From NCBI GenBank assembly GCA_910584865.1, contig CAJUCE010000038.1:1-40555 (forward strand): a stretch of 40,555 bases of DNA, read 5' to 3'. The translations under genes were made by a program, and so were the position numbers. The notes under the pieces are model-generated. The model did no database searches. It saw nothing but the letters and a program-made list of their open reading frames with translations, and was not told where the DNA came from. Positions 33,308-40,555 of the stretch are shown piece by piece. This stretch comes from an uncultured Acetatifactor sp. (GTDB lineage Bacteria; Bacillota; Clostridia; Lachnospirales; Lachnospiraceae). Positions within the stretch are counted from its first letter, which is position 1; every line of letters begins with the position of its first letter.

Positions 33308-33488
33308 CATCATATAGAATCTTTACGCCCCTGACACCGATGCAGCAGTCCAGAAACGTCTCCTGCTGCGCCTTATTCCACCCGGAAAACTGTTGCAATA
33401 AGTATGTTTTGCCGTAGATCTCCTCTAAAATCTCCGCCCTCTCCCGAATTAACGGAAAATTTGATGCTCCTTTCCAAACAAACTGTAA
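33308..33488 (-). pseudogene. Fragment resembling an Rpn-family (PD-(D/E)XK) nuclease
   Basis: About 60 residues read FPLIRERAEILEEIYGKTYL, LQQFSGWNKAQQETFLDCCI, GVRGVKILYD on the minus strand. This resembles the N-terminal region of Firmicute Rpn/PD-(D/E)XK-type putative transposase-nucleases, in which GVKILYD precedes the catalytic domain. After KILYD the expected sequence is lost, and no start codon or ribosome site is visible. It is probably a decayed fragment between the MarR operator and the TatD promoter. Confidence 0.4.
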
Positions 33489-33495
33489 CCTTTTA

Positions 33496-33523
33496 TTGAC
33501 ATATTTCCTGTATATGATAAAAT
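33496..33523 (+). promoter_or_regulatory. Promoter of the TatD gene
   Basis: A perfect TTGACA (33496-33501), 16 bp, then TGATAAAAT with -10 TAAAAT (33518-33523) and an extended TG. It is about 50 bp before the start codon. Confidence 0.65.
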
Positions 33524-33574
33524 AAGCCTCTGAGAAGGAATCTGAATAAACGTGCCTTTGGAAGGAAACAGGAA

Positions 33575-34369
33575 ATGACCGCAATCTTTGATACACATGC
33601 ACATTATGACGACAAAAATTTCGACGGGGACAGGGAGACGCTTCTGGACGCTCTGCCAGGGGCGGGTATCGGCAGAGTTGTGAACGTGGGCGCCAGCCTG
33701 GCATCCTGCAGACGCAGTATTTCCCTTGCAGAAAAATATGATTTTATCTACGCCGCCGTCGGTGTCCATCCCAATGAAACGGGCAAACTGGAGGAAGAAT
33801 CATCCCCGACTCTCAATGCCCCGGAACAGCTGAAGGCAATGTGCCGTCATCCAAAATGTGTGGCAGTTGGAGAAATCGGGCTGGATTATTACTGGGACGA
33901 ACCCGCCCGGGAGATTCAGAAGAAATGGTTTGTGCACCAGCTGCGTCTCGCCCGGGATTGCAGCCTTCCGGTGATTATCCATTCCAGGGACGCCGCCAAA
34001 GACACCATTGACCTCATGAAATCGGAAAAAGCTCAGGAAATCGGCGGCGTCATCCATTGCTTCTCTTATTCGAAGGAAAGCGCCCGGATTTTTCTGGATA
34101 TGGGATTTTACATCGGAATCGGCGGCGTTATTACCTTCCGGAATGCGAAAAAACTGAAAGAAGCCGCAGAATTCATCCCCATGGACAAAATTGTACTGGA
34201 GACGGACTGCCCTTACCTGGCCCCGGCGCCCTTCAGGGGAAAGCGGAACAGTTCCCTGAATCTGCCCTATGTGGTTGCGGCATTGGCCCAGGTGAAGGGT
34301 ATTTCGGAGGAAGCTGTACGGAAGGCCGCCTGGGAAAACGGACTTCGGCTGTATGGTATGAATGCCTGA
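33575..34369 (+). CDS. tatD: TatD-family metal-dependent deoxyribonuclease
   Basis: 264 residues, the usual length. All metal ligands of the TatD family are visible: FDTHAHYDD (His-x-His), VGEIGLDYYWD (Glu), VIIHSRDA (His), VIHCFS (His) and VLETDCPYLAP (Asp). The enzyme is a cytosolic 3'-5' exonuclease/hydrolase with a TIM-barrel fold, linked to DNA repair and turnover. The start at 33575 follows AACAGGAA. It is monocistronic with a good promoter and converges on the tyrosyl-tRNA synthetase gene. Confidence 0.93.
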   Translation: MTAIFDTHAHYDDKNFDGDRETLLDALPGAGIGRVVNVGASLASCRRSISLAEKYDFIYAAVGVHPNETGKLEEESSPTLNAPEQLKAMCRHPKCVAVGEIGLDYYWDEPAREIQKKWFVHQLRLARDCSLPVIIHSRDAAKDTIDLMKSEKAQEIGGVIHCFSYSKESARIFLDMGFYIGIGGVITFRNAKKLKEAAEFIPMDKIVLETDCPYLAPAPFRGKRNSSLNLPYVVAALAQVKGISEEAVRKAAWENGLRLYGMNA

Positions 34370-34447
34370 CAAACGATGCCCTGCGCATTCCGGGCGCCCC
34401 CGCACTCTGTCTATATTCCAAAAGACGGCACAATACATCTTCCTGAC

Positions 34448-35746
34448 TCAGCACATCTTCACCTGCACAAAACGCCTTTTCCCTACCCTCAGCACATCAC
34501 CGCTCTTCACCGGTTCCTCCGGCCTCTCCACCCGGACGCCGTTCTTTTGGACACCTCCCTGGGCAATCAGCCGCCTGAACTGGGCTCCGCTTTCCACAAT
34601 TCCTGCATTGACCAGGGGGCGGATGCAGTCGAACAGGGTTCCGCTCTCCAATACCACCTCCAGTATCTGCGCCTGATCCGGTACTTCCTTTTTGGTAAAA
34701 GCCTGCCGGAAAAACTGCTCCGCTTCCGCCGTATTCTCCGGGCTGTGATAGAGGGCTGTAATGGTTCTGGCCAAAACCAGCTTGCAGTCCCTGGGGTTGC
34801 AGCCGTCCGCCAAATCCTCCTTAACCTTGTCCAGCTCCTCCGGCAGGATATCCGTAGCCAGTTCAAAGTATTTCACGATCAAAGAATCCGGCACCTGCAT
34901 CACCTTGGTGAACATGGTTCTGGCGTCCTCGCTGATGCCGATGTAATTGCCCAGGCTCTTGCTCATCTTTTCCGTTCCGTCTGTTCCCTCTAAAAGAGGC
35001 ATGAACAACGCAGCCTGGGGCTCCTGTTCCTTGTCCCGCTGCAGCTGCCTGCCCATCAGAATGTTAAATGTCTGGTCAGTCCCCCCTAACTCCAGATCTG
35101 CCCCAAGCTCCACAGAATCATATGCCTGCATCAGGGGATAGAAAAATTCATGAAGCCCGATGGGAACGCCGCTCCGGAAACGGTTCTGAAAATCGTCTCT
35201 CTCCAACATCCTAGCCACAGTGACGGTGGAGGCCAACTGCAATACCTCATTCAAGTTCAACAGCTCCAGCCATTCTCCGTTGAAATGCACCCGGGTCTTC
35301 TCCCTGTCCAGGATACGGAAAATCTGTTCCTGATAGGTCTGGGCATTGACAAAAACCTCCTGCTCCGTCATGGCCTTCCTTCCCTTGCTTTTTCCTGTGG
35401 GATCGCCGATTTTTGCCGTAAAGTCCCCTATCACGATCACGATGGTATGTCCCATATCCTGCATCTGCCGGAGCTTGCGCAAAGGAACCGCGTGGCCTAA
35501 GTGAATGTCAGGCGCACTGGGATCCATGCCGAATTTGACGATCAGCGGCCTGCCTGTCAAAATGCTGCGGGCGATCTTGCGCTCCAGCTCCTCCGCCCCG
35601 ATCAGTTCCTCCGCCCCCTGCCGGATCACCCGCATCTGATGACGCACCCGGGCTGCCAGCTCCGGGTTTTTCCCAAGCTCCGCCTCTATCTGCGCTTTAT
35701 CCGTTTCTGCTACCGCTGCTGTTTCTTTCTCTCTCATTTCTTTCAT
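34448..35746 (-). CDS. tyrS: Tyrosyl-tRNA synthetase
   Basis: 432 residues. It charges tRNA-Tyr with tyrosine in the cytoplasm. Class I motifs are present: the HIGH equivalent DIHLGHAVPL, the tyrosine pocket YDSVELGADLELGGTDQTFN, and KMSKSLGN. A C-terminal S4 RNA-binding domain (GAQFRRLIAQGGVQKNGVRV) completes it. The first ~50 residues form a Glu/Ala-rich N-terminal extension (EAELGKNPELAARVRHQMRV) typical of the TyrZ-like branch. The start at 35746 has GGGAG 7 bases upstream; an ATG at 35737 with AAAGGAA is an alternative. The expression is controlled by a tyrosine T-box leader and terminator 240 bp upstream. Confidence 0.95.
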   Translation of the reverse strand: MKEMREKETAAVAETDKAQIEAELGKNPELAARVRHQMRVIRQGAEELIGAEELERKIARSILTGRPLIVKFGMDPSAPDIHLGHAVPLRKLRQMQDMGHTIVIVIGDFTAKIGDPTGKSKGRKAMTEQEVFVNAQTYQEQIFRILDREKTRVHFNGEWLELLNLNEVLQLASTVTVARMLERDDFQNRFRSGVPIGLHEFFYPLMQAYDSVELGADLELGGTDQTFNILMGRQLQRDKEQEPQAALFMPLLEGTDGTEKMSKSLGNYIGISEDARTMFTKVMQVPDSLIVKYFELATDILPEELDKVKEDLADGCNPRDCKLVLARTITALYHSPENTAEAEQFFRQAFTKKEVPDQAQILEVVLESGTLFDCIRPLVNAGIVESGAQFRRLIAQGGVQKNGVRVERPEEPVKSGDVLRVGKRRFVQVKMC

Positions 35747-35951
35747 TTCCTTTCTCCCTTTCGTTTTCCTCTCATCGGCTGCTGTGCTGCTTTCCTACGA
35801 GGCATTCTTATCTTCCGCAGCCTTTTTCTGCTGCTTTTCTCTTGTTGTCATTTTTTCATTGCCTGCCGTTTTTAGGCCATTTTCTCTTCTGTACCTTCCG
35901 GTTCCGCCGCACCGCACAGTCCGCATGCCATGTTAACCGCATGCCGACCGC

Positions 35952-35986
35952 AAAAAGGCCCTCATCCTTCCAAAAGGACGAGAGCC
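35952..35986 (-). terminator. T-box attenuator terminator of tyrS
   Basis: On the minus strand GGCTCTCGTCCTT pairs with AAGGATGAGGGCC around a TTGG loop, followed by TTTTT. It is the terminator half of the T-box switch and is avoided when uncharged tRNA stabilises the antiterminator. Confidence 0.9.
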
Positions 35987-36346
35987 TGAAACTCCGCGGT
36001 ACCACCTAATGTTTACAGACAGCTCACACTGCCTGCCTCTTCGGGTACGTCCGCCTGCTATGCCGCCTTTCACTGCGAAATTCTTCTCCTGCCGATTATA
36101 AACGAATTCCGCAACAAACTTTCTCACGGGTTATACCCTAGCACGGTAACGGATGCAGGAACCGTCGCAGCCTACTACTCCCATACGGAGATTTGGTGCG
36201 AAGCTCAAAGATGTATTCACACAAGGCTTCCCATGCGCCTCTCATCGACCGGCTGCTTTCTGTATGCCCCACCATGTGCTACTTCTTCTTATCATTGCTT
36301 TTCATGTATCAAAATCGCTTGAATATGAAATTGAATAAATAACGAT
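35952..36346 (-). ncRNA. Tyrosine T-box leader
   Basis: On the minus strand the T-box sequence AGGTGGTACCGCGG (35994-36007) precedes the terminator. Upstream, Stem I carries an AGTA motif followed by GCACA, pairing with TGTGT, and the 3' side of that loop reads GAA-TAC-ATC, giving a UAC (tyrosine) specifier at 36213-36215. A further stem region (GGCTGCGACGG to CCGTTACC) lies between. Uncharged tRNA-Tyr binding lets transcription read into tyrS. The specifier assignment is by eye. Confidence 0.88.
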
Positions 36347-36352
36347 AGTGTC

Positions 36353-36381
36353 ATTATAAAAAATCCGAAAGCATTTGTCAA
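36353..36381 (-). promoter_or_regulatory. Consensus promoter of the tyrS leader
   Basis: On the minus strand TTGACA (36376-36381), exactly 17 bp, then TATAAT (36353-36358): a perfect sigma-A promoter, as common for T-box-controlled genes. Confidence 0.85.
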
Positions 36382-36433
36382 GACCTCAGTAACGCGCAAA
36401 TATTAATTTTTGTTAGAAATTCCTCCTATCCTC

Positions 36434-36485
36434 TTGACAGGATGCGTCTAATGTATTAGACTATAATTAGTCTAACGCATTAGAA
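36434..36485 (+). promoter_or_regulatory. BlaI-type promoter with two operators
   Basis: -35 TTGACA (36434-36439) and -10 TAGACT (36457-36462, 17-bp spacing; TATAAT at 36462-36467 is adjacent). The palindrome GTCTAAT-GT-ATTAGAC (36446-36461) covers the spacer, and a related copy GTCTAACGCATTAGAA (36470-36485) lies just downstream. Two such boxes are the usual arrangement for BlaI/MecI autorepression. Confidence 0.75.
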
Positions 36486-36552
36486 CACTTATACTTCCCC
36501 ACCCGCTCTGCCGCAGAGACAGGACATGGGGCCGGCCCGGAAGGAGATTTAT

Positions 36553-36939
36553 ATGGAGACACCGAAAATTTTTGAAAGCGAATACCGTTTCTGTCTGATC
36601 TTATGGGAGCATGAACCCATAGGAAGCACAAAGCTTGCAAAGCTCTGCAACGAAAAGCTTGGTTGGAGCCGCACCACCACCTATACCGTGATCCGCCGCC
36701 TCTCCGACAGGGGCGTGGTGAAAAACGAAAACGCCATCGTCACCTCCCTGGTCTCCAAGAACCAGGTTCAGGCCGCAGAGATCGACGAAATGGTGGAGAA
36801 AACCTTTGAAGGCTCCGTTCCTGCCTTCCTAGCGGCATTCACCAGACGAAAAACGCTGTCCCGGGAGGAAGTAAACGAAATCCGGAAAATGCTGGATCAA
36901 TATGACGCCGATGGTAAAGAAGTGTCTGCAAATTCCTAA
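36553..36939 (+). CDS. BlaI/MecI-family transcriptional repressor
   Basis: 128 residues. It has a winged-helix DNA-binding domain (FESEYRFCLILWEHEPIGST, then LGWSRTTTYTVIRRLSDRGVVKNE) and a C-terminal dimerisation helix pair with the cleavage region expected between (ENAIVTSLVSKNQVQAAEID). In classical systems the partner BlaR1 protease triggers its removal and releases the operators. The start at 36553 is set by AAGGAG 8 bases upstream. The M56 partner gene follows 189 bp downstream, and two matching operators precede it. Confidence 0.92.
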   Translation: METPKIFESEYRFCLILWEHEPIGSTKLAKLCNEKLGWSRTTTYTVIRRLSDRGVVKNENAIVTSLVSKNQVQAAEIDEMVEKTFEGSVPAFLAAFTRRKTLSREEVNEIRKMLDQYDADGKEVSANS

Positions 36940-37128
36940 CGCGCAGAAATCCAATACCCGGCAGTGAGATCCTGAGCAGGGATTTTCATGCAAATCATAG
37001 CAAAAACGCCTGGCAGCACCATGCGGTGAACAACAACTATGAATCTTCGCCCCTGCAGACGGCAGGATATCCCGCTCTCGCGGTACCTGCCCGGCATATT
37101 GCCCGCAGGAACAGACAGGAGAACATTT

Positions 37129-39741
37129 ATGGAAGCAATCTTTTTAAAATTACTCAACATGAGCATTAACGCCGGGTGGCTGATCCTAGCGATCATCGCA
37201 CTGCGCTTTCTGCTCCGGAAATTCCACGCGCCCGCCTGGATATCCTGCTTGCTGTGGACATTGGCGGCAGTACGGCTGTTATGCCCCATCTCTCTGGAAA
37301 GCATTTTCAGCCTCATCCCCAGTCGGGAGACCATCCCCCGGGAGATCGCCCTCTCCCCCGCCCCTTCCGTCAACAGCGGTGTGGACTTTGTAGACAATAT
37401 GGTAAATCCCGTTCTGCACAACTCCTTTACCCCCGCTCCCGGGGCAAGCGCCAATCCGCTGCAGATCTGGCTGTTTCTGGCCGGGATCCTGTGGGCTGTC
37501 GGCACAGGTTTTCTGTTGCTATACGCCCTGTTCGGCTGTATACGGCTGTACGGAAGAGTACGGACGGCAGTCCTTTATGAAAACAGAATTTATATAAGTG
37601 AATTTATCGATATTCCGTTTATTTTTGGATTACTGCGTCCCCGGATATATCTCCCTTCCAAGCTGCCCGGAGAAGTGTACGAACCGGTGCTGGCCCACGA
37701 GCAGGCCCACCTGGACCGCCTGGACTATCTGTGGAAAATTCTGGGGTATCTCCTGCTGGCTGTCTACTGGTTCCATCCCCTGTGCTGGGCTGCCTATGTA
37801 CTGCTTTGCAGAGATCTGGAACTGGCCTGCGACGAAAAGGTCATCAAAAGCTATGATGCCCATGAGAAAAAAATATACTCCGAAGCCCTCCTTGTCTGCA
37901 GCCTGAAGACGCACAGGTTTGACAGCATCTGTCCTCTGGCGTTCGGGGAAGTGGGTGTAAAGGAGAGAATCCGCTCTGTGCTTCATTATAAGAAACCTGC
38001 ACTATGGGTGATTTCGGCGGCTATCCTTTCCTGCATGGCAGCTGCGATATGCTTTCTCACAGATCCTGCGGACAGTCCGGATCCGTCCGGCGAAAAGGGG
38101 AGCGCCTCTTTTGACAATTCGGACAATCCCGATGTCCAAAACACGATGCCCGGATCCGGCGATGAACGGCAACACCCCGGCGACTTCGAAAGCGGCAGCT
38201 CAGGACAGTCCCCCGGCAACTCTGCAAACAACGGCACGGGCCAAAACCCCGGAAGCGCTGCAAACAACGGCTCAGTTCAAAACCCTGGCGGTCAGCCTGA
38301 CAGCAACCAGCCTGCATCTGTCGCCCTTGTATCCAGCACTACCCCCGAGCTGCTGGTCAGCCAATGGGCCAACGCCTTCGTCACCCGCAATGGGAACCAT
38401 ATCGCCGCCCTGGCTTCCGACGAGGTAATATCTGACCTGAAAGAACGCGATCTGCTCTCCGGCTCCCCGAACCATCGCAGCTTCGGCGAATCCAGTCCGT
38501 GGCCTGTGGATCCGCAGACTGATGCAGTCATATGTACCCTGGACTCTGGCCGGGCCGAAATCAACTACTACGCCTGGACCTCTGAGCCCCATGTAACTGT
38601 CTGGAGGGAGACACTTTTCTATGAACCGCAAAACGGTGAATACTTTGTCACCGATGAAGAGCTTTTGTATCTTGACGATATTTCGTCTATAGAGACCTTC
38701 TCCATGGCTTACGGCAATCCTCCGGCCATAGACGGCAGCAGTATCAGCTATCTGAATAACGGCGCCTGGGAAAGCCTGAACCAAACAGCGCTGTTAAGCT
38801 CCAACTCTGCCTATCTTCCGCTTTTTGAAGCGGAGAGCGCTGCCATAAAATTGTTAAATCTCTCCGATGACCCGTCCAAAGTCAAGGTGGAACGGATGCT
38901 GCCCCAAGAATCGGATCCCGTAGGACTGCAAATCCTCTTTGCCGATGCACAGGATCCCATACAAATCAGCATGAGCCGGCCCGGAGGCGATCCCGGGATC
39001 TGGATCCCGCTCAGTTACAGGATCAGTCCTCTGTACAGATTTTCCCGGCTGGACTGGGATGAAATCCGAAGGAGAAATCTGCCTGTAACGGAGGATCCTG
39101 ACTGGACAAATATTCTCTGCCTGGGCAGATTCCCGGAAAAAGATATCGCTATCTACGGCTATAACGACAAAGACTGCTTTGGACAGGGCATTGCCATAGA
39201 CGTCGGCGGCAATGTGAATTATTTTGACTGGAGCTATACATCGCCGCAGACCATTTTACCCTGGTTCTATTGGAACGATAAAGCACGTCAGCTGCAGGCG
39301 GCCCTCCATATTTATACGGGAACCGGGGCTGCTTCCCAGGAACTGCATATCCTGCAGCTGTCCGATACCGGCGTCCTGCAGGATAATGTCCTGGATTTCA
39401 ACGGCCGTACCGATCTGCTCAGGGACAGGATCCTTTATGCCTATGATAAGGAAAGCGGAATTCTCACCCTGTCTGATAAGGATGGCCAGAAAGAACTGGC
39501 GAAAGTAACCGTGGAAGACGCTGAAACGATTCTACCCGAACTGGGCAGTATCTCCTTACTTACCCTGGGAGAAACCATCTCTCTGCGTATAGATACGGGA
39601 TATTTTCCGGACGATGCGCATATTGCAGAATACGAAGGCATGCCTGTCCTGGAGGCAGAGATTACGCTGGAGGAACGCGGCGGATACATTCGTTTCGGCA
39701 TCGGCGCGATCACTGTTGCCGATGACTCCCAGCCGCACTGA
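37129..39741 (+). CDS. M56-family BlaR1-like sensor protease with novel C-terminal domain
   Basis: 870 residues. The N-terminal membrane metalloprotease domain has several helices (INAGWLILAIIALRFLL, LLWTLAAVRLLCPISL, IWLFLAGILWAVGTGFLLLY), the zinc site VLAHEQAHLDRLDYLWK (HExxH) and DLELACDEKVI with the distal Glu. After another helix (WVISAAILSCMAAAICFL) comes a Gly/Asn/Gln-rich linker with 12-residue repeats (GQSPGNSANNGT, GQNPGSAANNGS), then about 450 residues outside the membrane with no penicillin-binding motifs. It is therefore not a beta-lactam sensor of the BlaR1 kind; the signal is unknown. The start at 37129 has AGGAG 7 bases upstream. It should relay the signal to the preceding BlaI-type repressor. 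Confidence 0.88.
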   Translation: MEAIFLKLLNMSINAGWLILAIIALRFLLRKFHAPAWISCLLWTLAAVRLLCPISLESIFSLIPSRETIPREIALSPAPSVNSGVDFVDNMVNPVLHNSFTPAPGASANPLQIWLFLAGILWAVGTGFLLLYALFGCIRLYGRVRTAVLYENRIYISEFIDIPFIFGLLRPRIYLPSKLPGEVYEPVLAHEQAHLDRLDYLWKILGYLLLAVYWFHPLCWAAYVLLCRDLELACDEKVIKSYDAHEKKIYSEALLVCSLKTHRFDSICPLAFGEVGVKERIRSVLHYKKPALWVISAAILSCMAAAICFLTDPADSPDPSGEKGSASFDNSDNPDVQNTMPGSGDERQHPGDFESGSSGQSPGNSANNGTGQNPGSAANNGSVQNPGGQPDSNQPASVALVSSTTPELLVSQWANAFVTRNGNHIAALASDEVISDLKERDLLSGSPNHRSFGESSPWPVDPQTDAVICTLDSGRAEINYYAWTSEPHVTVWRETLFYEPQNGEYFVTDEELLYLDDISSIETFSMAYGNPPAIDGSSISYLNNGAWESLNQTALLSSNSAYLPLFEAESAAIKLLNLSDDPSKVKVERMLPQESDPVGLQILFADAQDPIQISMSRPGGDPGIWIPLSYRISPLYRFSRLDWDEIRRRNLPVTEDPDWTNILCLGRFPEKDIAIYGYNDKDCFGQGIAIDVGGNVNYFDWSYTSPQTILPWFYWNDKARQLQAALHIYTGTGAASQELHILQLSDTGVLQDNVLDFNGRTDLLRDRILYAYDKESGILTLSDKDGQKELAKVTVEDAETILPELGSISLLTLGETISLRIDTGYFPDDAHIAEYEGMPVLEAEITLEERGGYIRFGIGAITVADDSQPH

Positions 39742-39883
39742 TCCCTTGTTCCGCCGCCCGTTTGCACCTGAACCAGGTTCTTCTTCCCAAGGACACATGA
39801 CGGCTCCGGAATCTGCTTATCACAGGAGCCTGGCATACAGTTCCGAAACCAAATGCCCCTTCCATGCAGGCTCCATATCCCGC

Positions 39884-39925
39884 CGCCTGCGGACATTTCA
39901 TCTATTATAAATGTCTCCGGCGGCA
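39884..39925. terminator. Hairpin between convergent genes
   Basis: CCGCC..GGACATTT and AAATGTC..CCGGCGG form an imperfect stem around CATCTATTAT, between the M56 gene and the convergent MutS-like gene. No long T-run follows on either strand, so termination is uncertain. Confidence 0.35.
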
Positions 39926-39944
39926 GGTCATGGCTGCAAAATCA

Positions 39945-40555
39945 TCAGGTGACAATCTCTCCATCTACAAACTTCCTCTCCATCTGATGCCGCAGCTTCC
40001 GGTTTTCCACGGTATCAAAAATAATCGAAAAATCGTAATCCTCAGGATATAGCTCCTGTGCCGCCACCTGCAGCTTCACCCGTTTGTGATTAATCCAGAT
40101 CTTTTTGCCCGGCAGCTGTACCCGCAATATGCCCTTCTCGTTGGCAGGCTCGCATACAATGCCGATCTTCTTATCCGGATAGATCATGACGCTGTCTCCC
40201 CTCCGGAAAGCGGCGCCCTGTCTCCTCACGGTTTTGGCTTTTGTTCTGACAAGACGGGGTACGTTTTCCTTTTCCAGCTTTTCCGGCAGAAAATCCCATT
40301 CGGTCCGGTTTGATTGCTCGGTAAAATGCGCCCCAGAAATCCTGCCATCCAAGACTCCTTTGTTCCCGCCGCCAAAGCTACCTTCCGTTTTTCTGCTGGC
40401 AGCCCCTTCTGTTCCATCTTCCAAGGCCCCTTCCGCTCCGCCTCCAGATACCCCTTCCGTTCCGTCGCCAGACGCTCCTTCCGTCCCGCCTCCAGATACC
40501 CCCTCCGCTCCGCTGCCAGACGCTCCTTCCGTCCCGCCTCCAGATACCCCTTCCG
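39945..40555 (-). CDS. Probable MutS-family protein, C-terminal part (cut by window edge)
   Basis: About 203 residues are visible and the frame is open to the right edge. The last ~100 (RGDSVMIYPDKKIGIVCEPA, KKIWINHKRVKLQVAAQELY, PEDYDFSIIFDTVENRKLRH) resemble the C-terminal tail of Lachnospiraceae MutS-related proteins, which follow a MutS-type ATPase domain. This is from family memory and the ATPase part lies outside the window. Upstream of it is a Gly/Glu-rich stretch of 8-residue repeats (TEGVSGGG, TEGASGSG type) encoded by a 24-bp tandem repeat. A TTG at 40424 is not a real start because the frame continues. It converges on the M56 gene. Confidence 0.6.
   Translation of the reverse strand, partial: EGVSGGGTEGASGSGAEGVSGGGTEGASGDGTEGVSGGGAEGALEDGTEGAASRKTEGSFGGGNKGVLDGRISGAHFTEQSNRTEWDFLPEKLEKENVPRLVRTKAKTVRRQGAAFRRGDSVMIYPDKKIGIVCEPANEKGILRVQLPGKKIWINHKRVKLQVAAQELYPEDYDFSIIFDTVENRKLRHQMERKFVDGEIVT
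40420..40555. repeat. In-frame 24-bp minisatellite in the MutS-like gene
   Basis: At least five copies of a 24-bp unit (CCTTCCGTCCCGCCTCCAGA and variants, often alternating two versions) run to the window edge. On the coding strand it gives the octapeptide [T/A]EG[V/A]SG[G/S/D]G. Being a multiple of three, copy changes would lengthen or shorten a flexible linker without breaking the frame. Confidence 0.88.

Noticed and set aside
33225..33704. A complete gene on the minus strand opposite the TatD start
   Set aside because: Only about 60 residues resemble a known family; the ends lack a start, a ribosome site and conserved sequence, so only a fragment was annotated.

Overview
The window looks like a chromosomal segment of a gut-type Lachnospiraceae bacterium (Firmicutes, Clostridia). 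This is inferred from a tyrosine T-box leader, strong AGGAGG-type ribosome sites, LplA/LplB/LplC-type sugar ABC transporters with AraC-type membrane sensors, a BlaI/M56 pair and a polyphosphate-polymerase/DUF4956/CotH trio. The genus cannot be fixed from sequence alone.

Layout. 1-1.5 kb: debris, a truncated IS91-type transposase abutting a degraded solute-binding lipoprotein. 1.7-5.7 kb: a HAD phosphatase behind a 72-bp promoter-bearing tandem repeat, a DegV protein and two metallo-beta-lactamase-fold proteins. 5.9-22.4 kb: a glycan-utilisation locus. Leftward from 17.6 kb it encodes two solute-binding lipoproteins, two permeases (the first carrying an extracytoplasmic beta-propeller), a DUF5722-type putative glycosidase, a MATE exporter and a GH99/WbsX-like enzyme. 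Rightward it encodes an AraC-type membrane sensor and a GH78 alpha-L-rhamnosidase. Together these suggest import and intracellular breakdown of a rhamnose-containing oligosaccharide or glycoside. No ATPase gene is present, so a shared ATPase is expected elsewhere. 22.4-26.5 kb: CotH kinase-like, DUF4956 and VTC-type polyphosphate polymerase genes.

26.6-29.2 kb: a GNAT gene and a zone of decay. It holds an OmpR-type response regulator fused by deletion to the last codons of its sensor kinase, an esterase fragment, a remnant of a DUF4143-type ATPase, and a 163-bp MITE-like element with 8-bp target duplications. The regulator gene and the VTC operon carry the same 18-bp OmpR-type tandem site at the same distance from their -10 boxes, so the damaged two-component system probably controlled the VTC/DUF4956/CotH module.

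29.3-33.3 kb: an ECF-like sigma factor with a 380-residue extra domain, a second MATE exporter and its MarR regulator with a long operator over its promoter. 33.5-36.4 kb: TatD nuclease, tyrosyl-tRNA synthetase and its T-box leader. 36.4-39.7 kb: BlaI-type repressor with two operators and an M56 BlaR-like sensor protease with a non-beta-lactam C-terminal domain. The right edge cuts a probable MutS-family gene containing an in-frame 24-bp minisatellite.

A recurring oddity is short tandem repeats: different arrays (109, 33 and 21 bp) sit at three successive gene boundaries of the glycan operon, a 72-bp array precedes the HAD gene, and 24-, 30-, 33- and 36-bp in-frame repeats occur inside protein linkers.
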